Assembly: GCF_042683245.1 (NCBI RefSeq)
Contig: NZ_JBHUJB010000040.1
Coordinates: 1-64,000 of the forward strand
Length of the DNA stretch: 64,000 bases
DNA from: Rubritalea tangerina
Lineage (GTDB): Bacteria; Verrucomicrobiota; Verrucomicrobiia; Verrucomicrobiales; Akkermansiaceae
Direction: 5' to 3'
Position numbers and translations under genes: made by a program. Each line of letters starts with the position of its first letter. The first letter of the stretch is position 1. Below the pieces are notes generated by a model that had not been told where the DNA came from, ran no database searches, and saw only the letters and a list, made by a program, of their open reading frames with translations. Of the stretch, positions 17,067 through 25,384 are shown one piece after another.

Positions 17067-17893
17067 GCGTCCCAATCCTCCCCGGAGCGCCCCTCAATGA
17101 AGTTTTTCAGCTCCGGGTCCGTCGCTGCCTTCAATTCCTCCGGAGTGCCTTCCCAGTACAATTGCCCTTCCTTAAGAAACATCACTCGGTCAGCAATCCG
17201 GAACACACTGCGCATCTCGTGGGTCACAATCACATTCGTCATCTCATGATTCGCCTGCAAATCCTTCACCAAGTGATCAATCGAATCAGCCGTGATCGGA
17301 TCCAAGCCAGCGTGCGGCTCGTCAAATAACACACAAGCAGGACGATCCACAATTGCCCGCGCCAACGCCACTCGCTTGCGCATCCCCCCAGAAAGATCCG
17401 AAGGCATCTTCCCCATCTGACCCGGCAATCGCACAATCTCCAACGATTCATCCACTAGCCTCTCAATCCTCTGCTCATCCTTCTCGCCCCCCATCCGCAA
17501 GGGAAATGCGATATTTTGCCCGACAGTCATCGAGTCAAAAAGCGCGCTATTCTGAAACATCATACCCATCTTACGACGGATCTTGCCCAATTCTCGCTCA
17601 CTCATCCCCGAAATATTTTCACCCTCCACGATAACTTCACCCGAATCCGGTGCCATCAAACCAATGAAATGCTTCATCAAAACAGACTTCCCACCACCAG
17701 AGCCCCCAAGTAATACTAAGGTCTCTCCCTTGTACACCTTCGCCGTCACCCCCTTCAGTACCTTCTGTGTACCGAAGCTCTTGTGCAGGTCGCGTACCTC
17801 TACAAATATTTCCTTAGCTGCCACACGACCACTAAAGCGCTCCCTCCACTTTTGGAAAAGGCAAAAAGCATCCCCATAAAATCGTTCTTGCAA
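17063..17893 (-). CDS. mlaF: MlaF-type ABC transporter ATP-binding protein
   Basis: Energises retrograde or anterograde phospholipid transport with MlaE and MlaD. The 276-residue ATPase has Walker A GGSGGGKS (63-70), signature LSGG (167-170), Walker B CVLFDEP (187-193) and H-loop 'VTHEM', in the arrangement of MlaF/TtgA-type proteins ('MMFQNSALFDSMTVGQNI'). About 28 residues precede the usual start, so a shorter start is possible. It is the first gene of a three-gene minus-strand unit. The permease partner mlaE, which normally adjoins, is absent from the window; the upstream neighbour is a nitroreductase 178 bases away. Confidence 0.9.
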   Translation of the reverse strand: MQERFYGDAFCLFQKWRERFSGRVAAKEIFVEVRDLHKSFGTQKVLKGVTAKVYKGETLVLLGGSGGGKSVLMKHFIGLMAPDSGEVIVEGENISGMSERELGKIRRKMGMMFQNSALFDSMTVGQNIAFPLRMGGEKDEQRIERLVDESLEIVRLPGQMGKMPSDLSGGMRKRVALARAIVDRPACVLFDEPHAGLDPITADSIDHLVKDLQANHEMTNVIVTHEMRSVFRIADRVMFLKEGQLYWEGTPEELKAATDPELKNFIEGRSGEDWDA

Positions 17894-18071
17894 TTCTCCC
17901 CCCCCAAGCCTACATCCTCCCCCGTCAAGGGCTGTGGAGTTTCAGCTGGTGAATCCTCCAGGTCTTAATCGAAGCAAAGGTAGCTTGTCTGCGATTGCCG
18001 CAGTCCCTTGGCACTTCTCCCCCCTTACTTGAGTCGCCACCTTTGCACTGCCAAGCGCTCCTTCGCGCTAG

Positions 18072-18665
18072 CTATTTAAATGCCACTTTTGCCATCGCAT
18101 CCGTACGCTTACTCACCGGCCACTCGCTTCCCTCTTTCGGCCACCCCACATAGAGTAAGCCAAGGCACTTGTCTTCACTTCCAATCTCCAAGGCCTCAGC
18201 AAAACTCGGCCCGTACGTCACTGCTGGCGACGACCAGAAAACTCCCAAGCCAACAGCTGATGCTAACAAATGTAAATTCTGCACCGCACACGCAACCGCT
18301 TCAATTTCTTCAACCTCGGGAACTTTCCTCTTCGGGTCACGCTTCATGACCAATGCCACAACGGAATGCGCCAGCCACGGGTTCTTGCCCATCTTCTCAT
18401 ACTTTTCGGGGCGAAATTCCCCTTCCGCAGTCTCCGCCTTGTACGACGCTTGCAGAGCTTCCGCTATCTTACCCCTGCTCTCACCTGAGTAGACGAAGAA
18501 CCGCCATGGCTCAGTCAATCCATGGTTCGGTGCCCAATTCGCCGCCTCAAAAAGTTGCTGCCAGAGCTCCTGAGAAATCGGCTGCGTCGCATCCATCAAT
18601 GCGGGCTTGATACTACGGCGGTGGGCGATCAACTGAGAAACGGCGTCTGCTTGCATGACGCGCAC
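18072..18665 (-). CDS. Nitroreductase family protein (YdjA-like)
   Basis: A small FMN-dependent oxidoreductase of 197 residues. The N-terminal 'L-I-A-H-R-R-S-I-K-P' FMN-contact motif, 'AANWAPNHGLTEPWRF' and the C-terminal 'LGLLYVGWP' strand are typical of YdjA-type nitroreductases. The physiological substrate is unknown. It is separated from mlaF (same strand) by 178 bases with no recognised feature and from the SRPBCC protein by 60 bases. Confidence 0.88.
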   Translation of the reverse strand: MRVMQADAVSQLIAHRRSIKPALMDATQPISQELWQQLFEAANWAPNHGLTEPWRFFVYSGESRGKIAEALQASYKAETAEGEFRPEKYEKMGKNPWLAHSVVALVMKRDPKRKVPEVEEIEAVACAVQNLHLLASAVGLGVFWSSPAVTYGPSFAEALEIGSEDKCLGLLYVGWPKEGSEWPVSKRTDAMAKVAFK

Positions 18666-18725
18666 GCTAGCTCACCTCCCAAAAGATGCAAGTACCCACA
18701 CCGCCATCCCCCACCGTGCTCATCC

Positions 18726-19658
18726 CTATTTCAAGGGCAAACAAATCAGTGTCACTGTCGATGCCTCCCCAACCTCTCCTGGCATCGATACATACTTCTC
18801 AAAGGGCATCACTTCCTTGCTCTGCTTGAACAGTCGAGCCCGTGCTCGCAACATCGCCGCTGACCAAGCATTACCAAGATGGCGGTATGCCCCCGTGTGC
18901 CCCACCACATACGCGCGACACGCCGCACGCTCACCACTCTCAAAACCATACGGCACCTCAGAAAGGCTCTCCTTCAGCGGGTGACACACTCGGTAGTGCA
19001 CCAAGCCCTGTTTCAAGTCCCACTTTCGGTATATCGTAAACGGCTTGCGCGAAGCCTCTGCTAACAGACCCTTGTTCTCTTCCTTTGCCGCCCACTCCAT
19101 TAACTTCCCGAAATCCTCCTCCATCGCAGTCTCCATCGCATCAATCGCACAATGACGCTCAATCCCTATGTACGGACAGCCAGCAATCTCCTGCTCCCCG
19201 ACAAAATCCAATGTCGAGTGAATCACTCCAGTCTCCAACAATTCCTTCAGCATCTTCAAACCTCGCTGGTAATCCATGCGCACTAACTGAACCATCGTCG
19301 GCTTCAGCCAAAAAAGGAAAAATGGCAACTTGCTCGCCATGGTCCACCGCACCTCAGTCCCCCCATCAAGCTCGCTCAACCGCATCTCCACCTGCGCTCG
19401 CGAACGCCAGGGCTTCTGAAAAACTAATGCAAAGGCGATGGATTCGTGAGGCGTCTCCTTAGCAATCTCCATCTCACCCACCCCAACAAATGCTCCTTCC
19501 CACGTGTATCGGTGGTTCCCAAAATCCACCCGACATTCTGGATCACAAATAATCCACGGCGACCACTCCGGCCAGTTCTTTAAGTCGCGCAAGAACGCAT
19601 ACACGTCCTCACGCTTTTCCTTGATCGTTATCGACTCAGAAACGGAAAATGATGGCAT
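18726..19658 (-). CDS. SRPBCC domain fused to a GyrI-like/AraC effector-binding domain
   Basis: The 310-residue protein joins two ligand-binding folds. Residues about 3-145 form a START/Bet v1-like SRPBCC domain ('EDVYAFLRDLKNWPEWSPW', 'TWEGAFVGVGEM'). Residues about 155-310 resemble the GyrI-like effector-binding domain ('AGCPYIGIERHCAI', 'GHTGAYRHLGNAWSAA'). No DNA-binding domain is present, so it is not a classic regulator; it may bind or sequester a small hydrophobic compound. I chose ATG 19658 (MPSFSV) because SRPBCC domains begin just there; a longer start at 19676 is possible. Confidence 0.75.
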   Translation of the reverse strand: MPSFSVSESITIKEKREDVYAFLRDLKNWPEWSPWIICDPECRVDFGNHRYTWEGAFVGVGEMEIAKETPHESIAFALVFQKPWRSRAQVEMRLSELDGGTEVRWTMASKLPFFLFWLKPTMVQLVRMDYQRGLKMLKELLETGVIHSTLDFVGEQEIAGCPYIGIERHCAIDAMETAMEEDFGKLMEWAAKEENKGLLAEASRKPFTIYRKWDLKQGLVHYRVCHPLKESLSEVPYGFESGERAACRAYVVGHTGAYRHLGNAWSAAMLRARARLFKQSKEVMPFEKYVSMPGEVGEASTVTLICLPLK

Positions 19659-19732
19659 ACCTAAGCTATAGCACACTCTCTATCAGATGCGATAGAGAGA
19701 AGTGCTACAAATCCACCTAGCCTGGTGCTTGC

Positions 19733-21313
19733 TTAAATGCCGTCGCCTTCACCCTCTGCGGTGAAGCCTTCAAATTCAGTGTCACCTGAAACTACAGAGG
19801 CAAAGTCACCAAAGCCAGCTGCCGGCTCTAAAGCATCCATCGCCTCAGCCGCCTCCTGCATTTCCGCCTCCTGTACCGTCAAACTCGGAGTCACGACCTT
19901 GGTCTCACGCACCATTTTCTCACAAGGTCCAGCATCTGTAAGCCGTGTCTGCTCAGGTGCTGTCCCCAGCTCCTCAAACTTGCGGGCACTCACCAACACC
20001 CGTGAATCCAAGGACCCAACAGCATTGTTGAAATGATTTACAGTCGTCCCTAAGGACTTACCTAACTTGTCCACATGCTCAGTGAACTTGCTCAAGCGCT
20101 CATAAAGCTCTTGGCCAACCCCAGAAATCTCCTGCGCATTCTGAGCCAACGCCTCCTGGCGCCAACCATACGCCACAGCACGTAACAATGCGATCAAGGT
20201 CGTCGGTGTCGCCAATATCACTCCCTGGTCCACCCCCTTCTCAATCAAGCTGCTATCCTGTGCCAATGCCGCTGAGAAAAAGGCCTCGCTCGGTAAAAAT
20301 AAAACCACAAACTCCGGACTCGTTTCAAACTGGTCCTGATACTTCTTGCTGCTAAGCTGCTGGATGTGCGTGCGCACCTGCGCAGCATGACGTGCAAGCG
20401 CCACCTCTTTAACAGCTTCATCATCCGCCTCCACCGCATCCAAATACGCATCCATCGGCGCCTTCGAATCCACAATGATATGCTGCCCGCCAGGTAATTT
20501 CACAATCAAATCTGGACGCAACTTTTTGCCCTCATCAGTCGTCGTAGTCGTCTGAGTTTCAAAGTCACAATGCTCTTGCATCCCACTCATCTCCACCACT
20601 CGGCGTAACTGCATCTCCCCCCATTGGCCCCGTCCAGTCGGCTGACGTAATGCCTTTACCAACTGTGACGTCTCCTTCTGTAACCCAAGATGCGTCTCTT
20701 GCATGTGACGCACTTGCTCGCGCAATGATGTGTAGGCTCCCTCCCGCGCCTTCTCTAATTCCTGAGCTTGCGTTTGCGCCTTCTCCAGTGACGCATTGAT
20801 CGGCTTCACCATCCGCTCGACCGCCTCCACTCGCTTGTCCATGTCCACCTTCGCGCTGTCTTGCTGCGCCTTAAATGAGGTCTTGGCTAACTGTAAAAAT
20901 TGCTCCTGACTCGCTTTCAACGCATCTTGTGAGAGTGCCTTGAAGGTGTCCGTGAACTTTTGTTCCGCTTTTGCTAACAATTCTTCCTTCTGCTTGAGGA
21001 GTTTTTGCTCAGCCTCGAGCTTCGCCCGTAAGCCAGCCTCGGTGCTCATCAAATCAGCTTCCTTGACCTTCAAAGCAGTGTTGTCTTTCTCCACATCCTT
21101 CAGGCGTCTATCAAGCTCATCAGCACGCGTCTTCTCAGCCGCTAATAAGCCCTCTAGCTTCCCTTCTATGGCTGAAACTGCCGCTTTCTTTCCCGAGCTG
21201 GCTAATAAACCAACAACAACGGCTACCACCACCGCTACCACACCAACAATCGCCCACATTTCAGGCGATACATCAGCTCCTAACATTGCACACATTTCCG
21301 GTGTCATCTTCAT
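19733..21313 (-). CDS. rmuC: RmuC family DNA recombination protein
   Basis: RmuC proteins limit DNA inversion and rearrangement and contain a restriction-endonuclease-like core. This 526-residue member has an N-terminal membrane helix (about 18-40), a long coiled coil (about 50-210) and the core (about 225-400). The core includes 'GRGQWGEMQLRRVVEMSGM', 'LRPDLIVKLPGG', 'IVDSKAPMDAY' and 'FVVLFLPSEAFF', the conserved family motifs with the Asp and D-S-K catalytic-type residues. The acidic C-terminal tail after about 440 is lineage-specific. It is transcribed divergently from the superoxide dismutase gene. Confidence 0.93.
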   Translation of the reverse strand: MKMTPEMCAMLGADVSPEMWAIVGVVAVVVAVVVGLLASSGKKAAVSAIEGKLEGLLAAEKTRADELDRRLKDVEKDNTALKVKEADLMSTEAGLRAKLEAEQKLLKQKEELLAKAEQKFTDTFKALSQDALKASQEQFLQLAKTSFKAQQDSAKVDMDKRVEAVERMVKPINASLEKAQTQAQELEKAREGAYTSLREQVRHMQETHLGLQKETSQLVKALRQPTGRGQWGEMQLRRVVEMSGMQEHCDFETQTTTTTDEGKKLRPDLIVKLPGGQHIIVDSKAPMDAYLDAVEADDEAVKEVALARHAAQVRTHIQQLSSKKYQDQFETSPEFVVLFLPSEAFFSAALAQDSSLIEKGVDQGVILATPTTLIALLRAVAYGWRQEALAQNAQEISGVGQELYERLSKFTEHVDKLGKSLGTTVNHFNNAVGSLDSRVLVSARKFEELGTAPEQTRLTDAGPCEKMVRETKVVTPSLTVQEAEMQEAAEAMDALEPAAGFGDFASVVSGDTEFEGFTAEGEGDGI

Positions 21314-21426
21314 ATCTTGATACTTGCGAAAATTGAAAGCCGCACCATACTACCAGCATCAGCTTTACTGCCACATGTGACTAACACACTCAGCAGTCAG
21401 CGCAAAACATATTAGAAAATATCATT

Positions 21427-22062
21427 ATGGCACACGAACTTCCAGAACTCGGCTACGCATACGATGCTCTCGAACCACACATCGATGCTCGCACCATGGA
21501 GATCCACCACTCCAAACACCACAACGCCTACGTCACCAACCTCAACGCAGCCCTCGAAGGTACTGGCGAACTCGCTGAGCTCCCAATCTGCGCACTCGTT
21601 GGCGACCTCAGCAAGGTGCCTGCTGAAAAGCAAGCAGCTGTCCGTAACAACGGTGGCGGTCACCTCAACCACTCCCTCTTCTGGAATGTCATCACTCCTG
21701 GTGGCGCTTCCGCTCCTTCCGGCAAACTCGCTGAAGCAATCGATACCGCATTCGGCTCCTTCGAAGAGTTCAAAAAAGCATTCGCTGCCGCTGGTGCTAC
21801 ACGCTTCGGTTCAGGCTGGGCATGGCTCTGCGTAAAAGAAGACGGCACCCTCGCTGTCTGCTCCACACCTAACCAAGACAACCCAATCATGGGTGAGTTC
21901 GCTGATTGCTGTGGTTGCCCACCAATCCTCGGCCTCGACGTCTGGGAACACGCATACTACCTCAACTACCAAAACCGCCGCCCAGACTACATCGCTGCAT
22001 TCTTCAATGTCGTGAACTGGGACGTCGTCGCAGAAAATTACGAGAAGTTCTCCAGCAAGTAA
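21427..22062 (+). CDS. sodA: Manganese-type superoxide dismutase
   Basis: Converts superoxide to oxygen and peroxide. The 211-residue protein has metal ligands His27, His82, Asp171 and His175 (GLDVWEHAYYL). The Gly-rich 'NNGGGHLNH' and Gln150 in 'TPNQDNP' follow the Mn-type rather than the Fe-type pattern, so I call it Mn-dependent, though cambialistic use cannot be excluded. An unusual cysteine cluster, CCGC (161-164), sits in the loop before the GLDVWEH motif. It is a single-gene unit with a strong terminator and no Shine-Dalgarno. Confidence 0.95.
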   Translation: MAHELPELGYAYDALEPHIDARTMEIHHSKHHNAYVTNLNAALEGTGELAELPICALVGDLSKVPAEKQAAVRNNGGGHLNHSLFWNVITPGGASAPSGKLAEAIDTAFGSFEEFKKAFAAAGATRFGSGWAWLCVKEDGTLAVCSTPNQDNPIMGEFADCCGCPPILGLDVWEHAYYLNYQNRRPDYIAAFFNVVNWDVVAENYEKFSSK

Positions 22063-22089
22063 GCCCGAGAACCCAAACCGCATATCTCC

Positions 22090-22121
22090 AGCGTGCCCAC
22101 TCACTCGGGCACGCTTTTTTT
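22090..22121 (+). terminator. Rho-independent terminator after sodA
   Basis: AGCGTGCCC (22090-22098) and GGGCACGCT (22107-22115) form a 9-bp stem followed by seven T residues. Confidence 0.92.
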
Positions 22122-22206
22122 GTCCCTCACCACCCACATCCACTTTCCCCCATCTGACTCAATATAGAGCTTCACAGCTGGGCTATCTAACTTCACACTC
22201 ACCAAC

Positions 22207-23055
22207 ATGAAAGTCGGCATCATCGCCAATCCTCACAAAGCAGGCGCAGCCAATACCATCCACGCCCTCACCACCCTATTGGCGAAATACCAAATCGAAG
22301 TAGAGTTAGAAAATGATTCTGCCAACATTATCCAATCCTCCTCCCCCTACTCCGCCACCGACCTCGCCAAACGCTGCGATGTTCTCGCCGTCCTCGGCGG
22401 CGACGGCACCATGCTCAATGCCGCACACCGGATCGGCCCCACCGACACCCCCATGGCTGGTATCAATATCGGCACGCTTGGCTTTCTCACCTCCTGCACA
22501 GATGACGAACTTCACCTCTTCGCTGAAGCACTCGTCGAACAATCTTTCAAAGTCGTCCCCAGAATCTTACTTCAAACCACCATTTCCTACGCCAATGGTA
22601 ATACCGAAAGTGACTTTGCTGTGAACGAAATCACCCTCACAAGGGGGCAAACCGGACGCCTCATCTCCATCGACGCCTACATCGATGGCGCCCTGCTCAA
22701 CCACTACCACGCAGACGGCCTCATCGTGGCCACCCCCACTGGCTCCACTGCCTACTCCCTCGCTGCTGGTGGCCCCTTACTCTCCCCAATCGCAAAAGCC
22801 TTTGTCGTCACCCCCATCTGCCCCCACTCACTCACCAATCGCTCGTTGGTCTTAGATGAATCATCCGTTGTCGAACTCGTCAGTGCCGACCCCACCGAAT
22901 GCCCCTCATTCTATTCCATTGATGGCCGTGAGGTCATAGAACTCCCAGCCGACGCACGCATCGAAGTCAAAAAGGCCGACCACCAACTCCACCTCTTACG
23001 CCTCAAAGATAGATCCTACTTCTCAACTCTCAGACAAAAACTCCACTGGGGCTAG
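22207..23055 (+). CDS. nadK: NAD kinase
   Basis: Phosphorylates NAD to NADP. The 282-residue protein has the catalytic GGDG motif in 'VLAVLGGDGTMLNAA', the 'GINIGTLGFLT' segment, 'ADGLIVATPTGSTAYSLAAGGP' and the C-terminal 'SIDGRE' element, all standard for bacterial NAD kinases. The start at 22207 begins the family's 'KVGIIANPHK' strand. It is a stand-alone plus-strand gene between sodA and the esterase fusion; no promoter was assigned. Confidence 0.95.
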   Translation: MKVGIIANPHKAGAANTIHALTTLLAKYQIEVELENDSANIIQSSSPYSATDLAKRCDVLAVLGGDGTMLNAAHRIGPTDTPMAGINIGTLGFLTSCTDDELHLFAEALVEQSFKVVPRILLQTTISYANGNTESDFAVNEITLTRGQTGRLISIDAYIDGALLNHYHADGLIVATPTGSTAYSLAAGGPLLSPIAKAFVVTPICPHSLTNRSLVLDESSVVELVSADPTECPSFYSIDGREVIELPADARIEVKKADHQLHLLRLKDRSYFSTLRQKLHWG

Positions 23056-23172
23056 TGCGCTTACAGCTCAATCTAGCAATCATATCTGCACGTTCCTCCC
23101 CAGCATGACATGTATCCCTGAAAGGCATACTCAACACCTCAAGTACCCTTTCTCAACATTCGATCCGATACT

Positions 23173-25266
23173 ATGAAATCCATACTCATCACGAGCGCAG
23201 CTCTAACTCTGAGCCTCGCCGCTCAAACTAAAATTGCCTGCGTTGGCGACTCGATCACCTTTGGAGCCGGCGTCGCCGCCCGCGAAAAACTCAACTACCC
23301 CGCCCAGCTCGGCTACCTCCTCGGCGACGACTACGAAGTCCGCAATTTCGGCGTCAGCGCCCGCACCATGCTCAACAAAGGTGACCGTCCCTACACCAAG
23401 GAAAAAGCCTACCAAAACTCCCTCAGCTTCGAGCCCAATATCGTCATCATCAAACTGGGCACCAATGACTCAAAACCTCACAACTGGAAATTTAAGGCCG
23501 AGTTCTCAGACGACACCAAGTCCTTGATCAAATCCTACCGTGACCTCCCAACCAAACCTCGCATCATCCTCTGCCAGCCAGTCCCGGTCGCCAAAGATCG
23601 CTGGGGCATCACCGAAAAGGTCGTGCGAAAAGAAGTCGCCCCACTCATCCGCCAGACCGCTCTCGAGGCCGATGTCGAACTCTTCGATTTCCACCCCAAA
23701 CTCATCAACCACCTCGACTGGATCCCCGACGGTGTCCACCCCAATGCCTTCGGCGCCGAAGTCATGGCCCGCTCACTCCACACCTACCTCACCACCGAGC
23801 GCGACGAAACATTCACCACCGAATCAATGGAGAATGCCAAACTCGGAAACTTCCACGGCTACGCCATGCAGAACTTCAAGTTCCAAGGAACCTCCTGTAA
23901 AGTCGTCAGCCCCAAAGTCGCCGCCAAAGGAAAACCTTGGGTCTGGAGAGCCCGCTTCTGGGGCCACCAACCCCAATTCGATGTTACGATGTTAGAACTC
24001 GGCTGGCATGTCGTCTACTGCGATGTCGCCAACCTCTTCGGCGCACCTAAAGCCATCGAGCGCTGGGACAAATTCTACTACGCCATGCAGTCGATCGGCC
24101 TCTCAAAAACACCCTTCCTCGAAGGCATGAGCCGCGGTGGCCTCCCCATCCATAATTGGGCACTCGCCAATCCCAAAAAAGTAGCCGGCCTCTATGGCGA
24201 TAATTGCGTCATGGATATCAAAAGCTGGCCCGCTGGTTTCGGCTCAGGCAAAGGCCACGCAAAAACGTGGGAACAATGCAAAAATGCCTATGGCTTCAAA
24301 TCTGACGACGAGGCCAAAGCGTTCAAAGCAAACCCCATCGATACCGTCGAAAAACTCAAACAAGCTGGCATCCCCCTCCTCTATCTCGTCGGCACCGCCG
24401 ATGACGTGGTCCCAGGAATGGAGAACGCACAACGCGCAGCCCAAAAACTCGACGGCTACGCAGAGCTCATCCTCAAAGAAGGTAAAGGCCACCACCCACA
24501 CGCCCTGCCAAACCCAAAACCAATCGTCGATTTCGCACTGCGCTGTAACTACAGCTTTACCAACCCCGCCGCATTGCCATCCCCCTCAGCCGAGTTCCGC
24601 GGCGGACCTGCTGGCTGGGGCGGCGGCACATGGTGGGACCAACTCACTAAAATAAACCAACTCACCCAAGCAAACCAAGACCTCGAATTGATCTTCTTCG
24701 GCGACTCTATCAGCCAATCGTGGACCGGATCACAAAAACGACTCGCCGAAAAAGGCGGCAAGCGCCCCATCGATCGCTACTTCGCAGATAAATGGAAAAC
24801 GGCTTCCTTTGGCATCTCTGGCGACCGCACCGAACACCTATTGTATAGACTACAAAATGGAAACTTCGATGGCCTTAACCCAAAAGCCGTCGTCCTCATG
24901 ATCGGTGTCAATAACCTCCTCACCGCCCGACATAGCGCCGATCAAATCACCGGAGGAATCGAAGCCCTCGTCGAAGAACTGACCGCCAAACTTCCTGAGA
25001 CCGAAATCCTCCTCCTCGGCCCCTTCCCTTCCGGACAAAACCCCGAGGAAGCACGTCGTAAAACAATCGCCAAAATCCAACAAAATATCGCCCCACTCGG
25101 AGATAAAGAACGCGTCACCTACCTCGACCTTGCTCCCGCATTCACCAACCCAGATGGTAGCCTCAAAGCCGAGGCCTACAGCGGAGATAAAATTCACCTC
25201 CGCCCCAAAGGCTACGAAATCTGGGCCGAGGCCATCCTCCCCACCCTCGAAAAAATTAGCCAGTAA
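23173..25266 (+). CDS. Secreted triple-domain hydrolase: SGNH - alpha/beta hydrolase - SGNH
   Basis: A 697-residue exported protein with a short signal peptide (MKSILITSAALTLSLAA). Domain 1 (about 19-210) is an SGNH/GDSL hydrolase with 'CVGDSITFGAG', 'LGTNDS' and 'DGVHPN'. Domain 2 (about 215-460) is an alpha/beta hydrolase with nucleophile elbow 'GMSRGG', acid in 'GTADDVVP' and catalytic histidine near 'GKGHHPHAL'. Domain 3 (about 480-697) is a second SGNH hydrolase with 'FFGDSISQSW', 'IGVNNLL' and 'DKIHLRPKGYEIW'. SGNH domains of this type are often carbohydrate esterases, so removal of acyl groups from a decorated polysaccharide is a reasonable inference. All three active sites appear intact. 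Confidence 0.88.
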   Translation: MKSILITSAALTLSLAAQTKIACVGDSITFGAGVAAREKLNYPAQLGYLLGDDYEVRNFGVSARTMLNKGDRPYTKEKAYQNSLSFEPNIVIIKLGTNDSKPHNWKFKAEFSDDTKSLIKSYRDLPTKPRIILCQPVPVAKDRWGITEKVVRKEVAPLIRQTALEADVELFDFHPKLINHLDWIPDGVHPNAFGAEVMARSLHTYLTTERDETFTTESMENAKLGNFHGYAMQNFKFQGTSCKVVSPKVAAKGKPWVWRARFWGHQPQFDVTMLELGWHVVYCDVANLFGAPKAIERWDKFYYAMQSIGLSKTPFLEGMSRGGLPIHNWALANPKKVAGLYGDNCVMDIKSWPAGFGSGKGHAKTWEQCKNAYGFKSDDEAKAFKANPIDTVEKLKQAGIPLLYLVGTADDVVPGMENAQRAAQKLDGYAELILKEGKGHHPHALPNPKPIVDFALRCNYSFTNPAALPSPSAEFRGGPAGWGGGTWWDQLTKINQLTQANQDLELIFFGDSISQSWTGSQKRLAEKGGKRPIDRYFADKWKTASFGISGDRTEHLLYRLQNGNFDGLNPKAVVLMIGVNNLLTARHSADQITGGIEALVEELTAKLPETEILLLGPFPSGQNPEEARRKTIAKIQQNIAPLGDKERVTYLDLAPAFTNPDGSLKAEAYSGDKIHLRPKGYEIWAEAILPTLEKISQ

Positions 25267-25276
25267 TTAAATACCA

Positions 25277-25304
25277 AAAGCGCGCCTCATCCGAAGCGCG
25301 CTTT
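25277..25304 (+). terminator. Hairpin terminator after the triple-domain hydrolase
   Basis: AAAGCGCGC (25277-25285) pairs with GCGCGCTTT (25296-25304), and a T-rich stretch follows. Confidence 0.85.
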
Positions 25305-25384
25305 CTTGTTAAATCAACCAATGAGCGCACTGCATAAGCCGCGCCCATTCATAGGGGCTACTGGCCCATGTGACGTGCAGGAGC

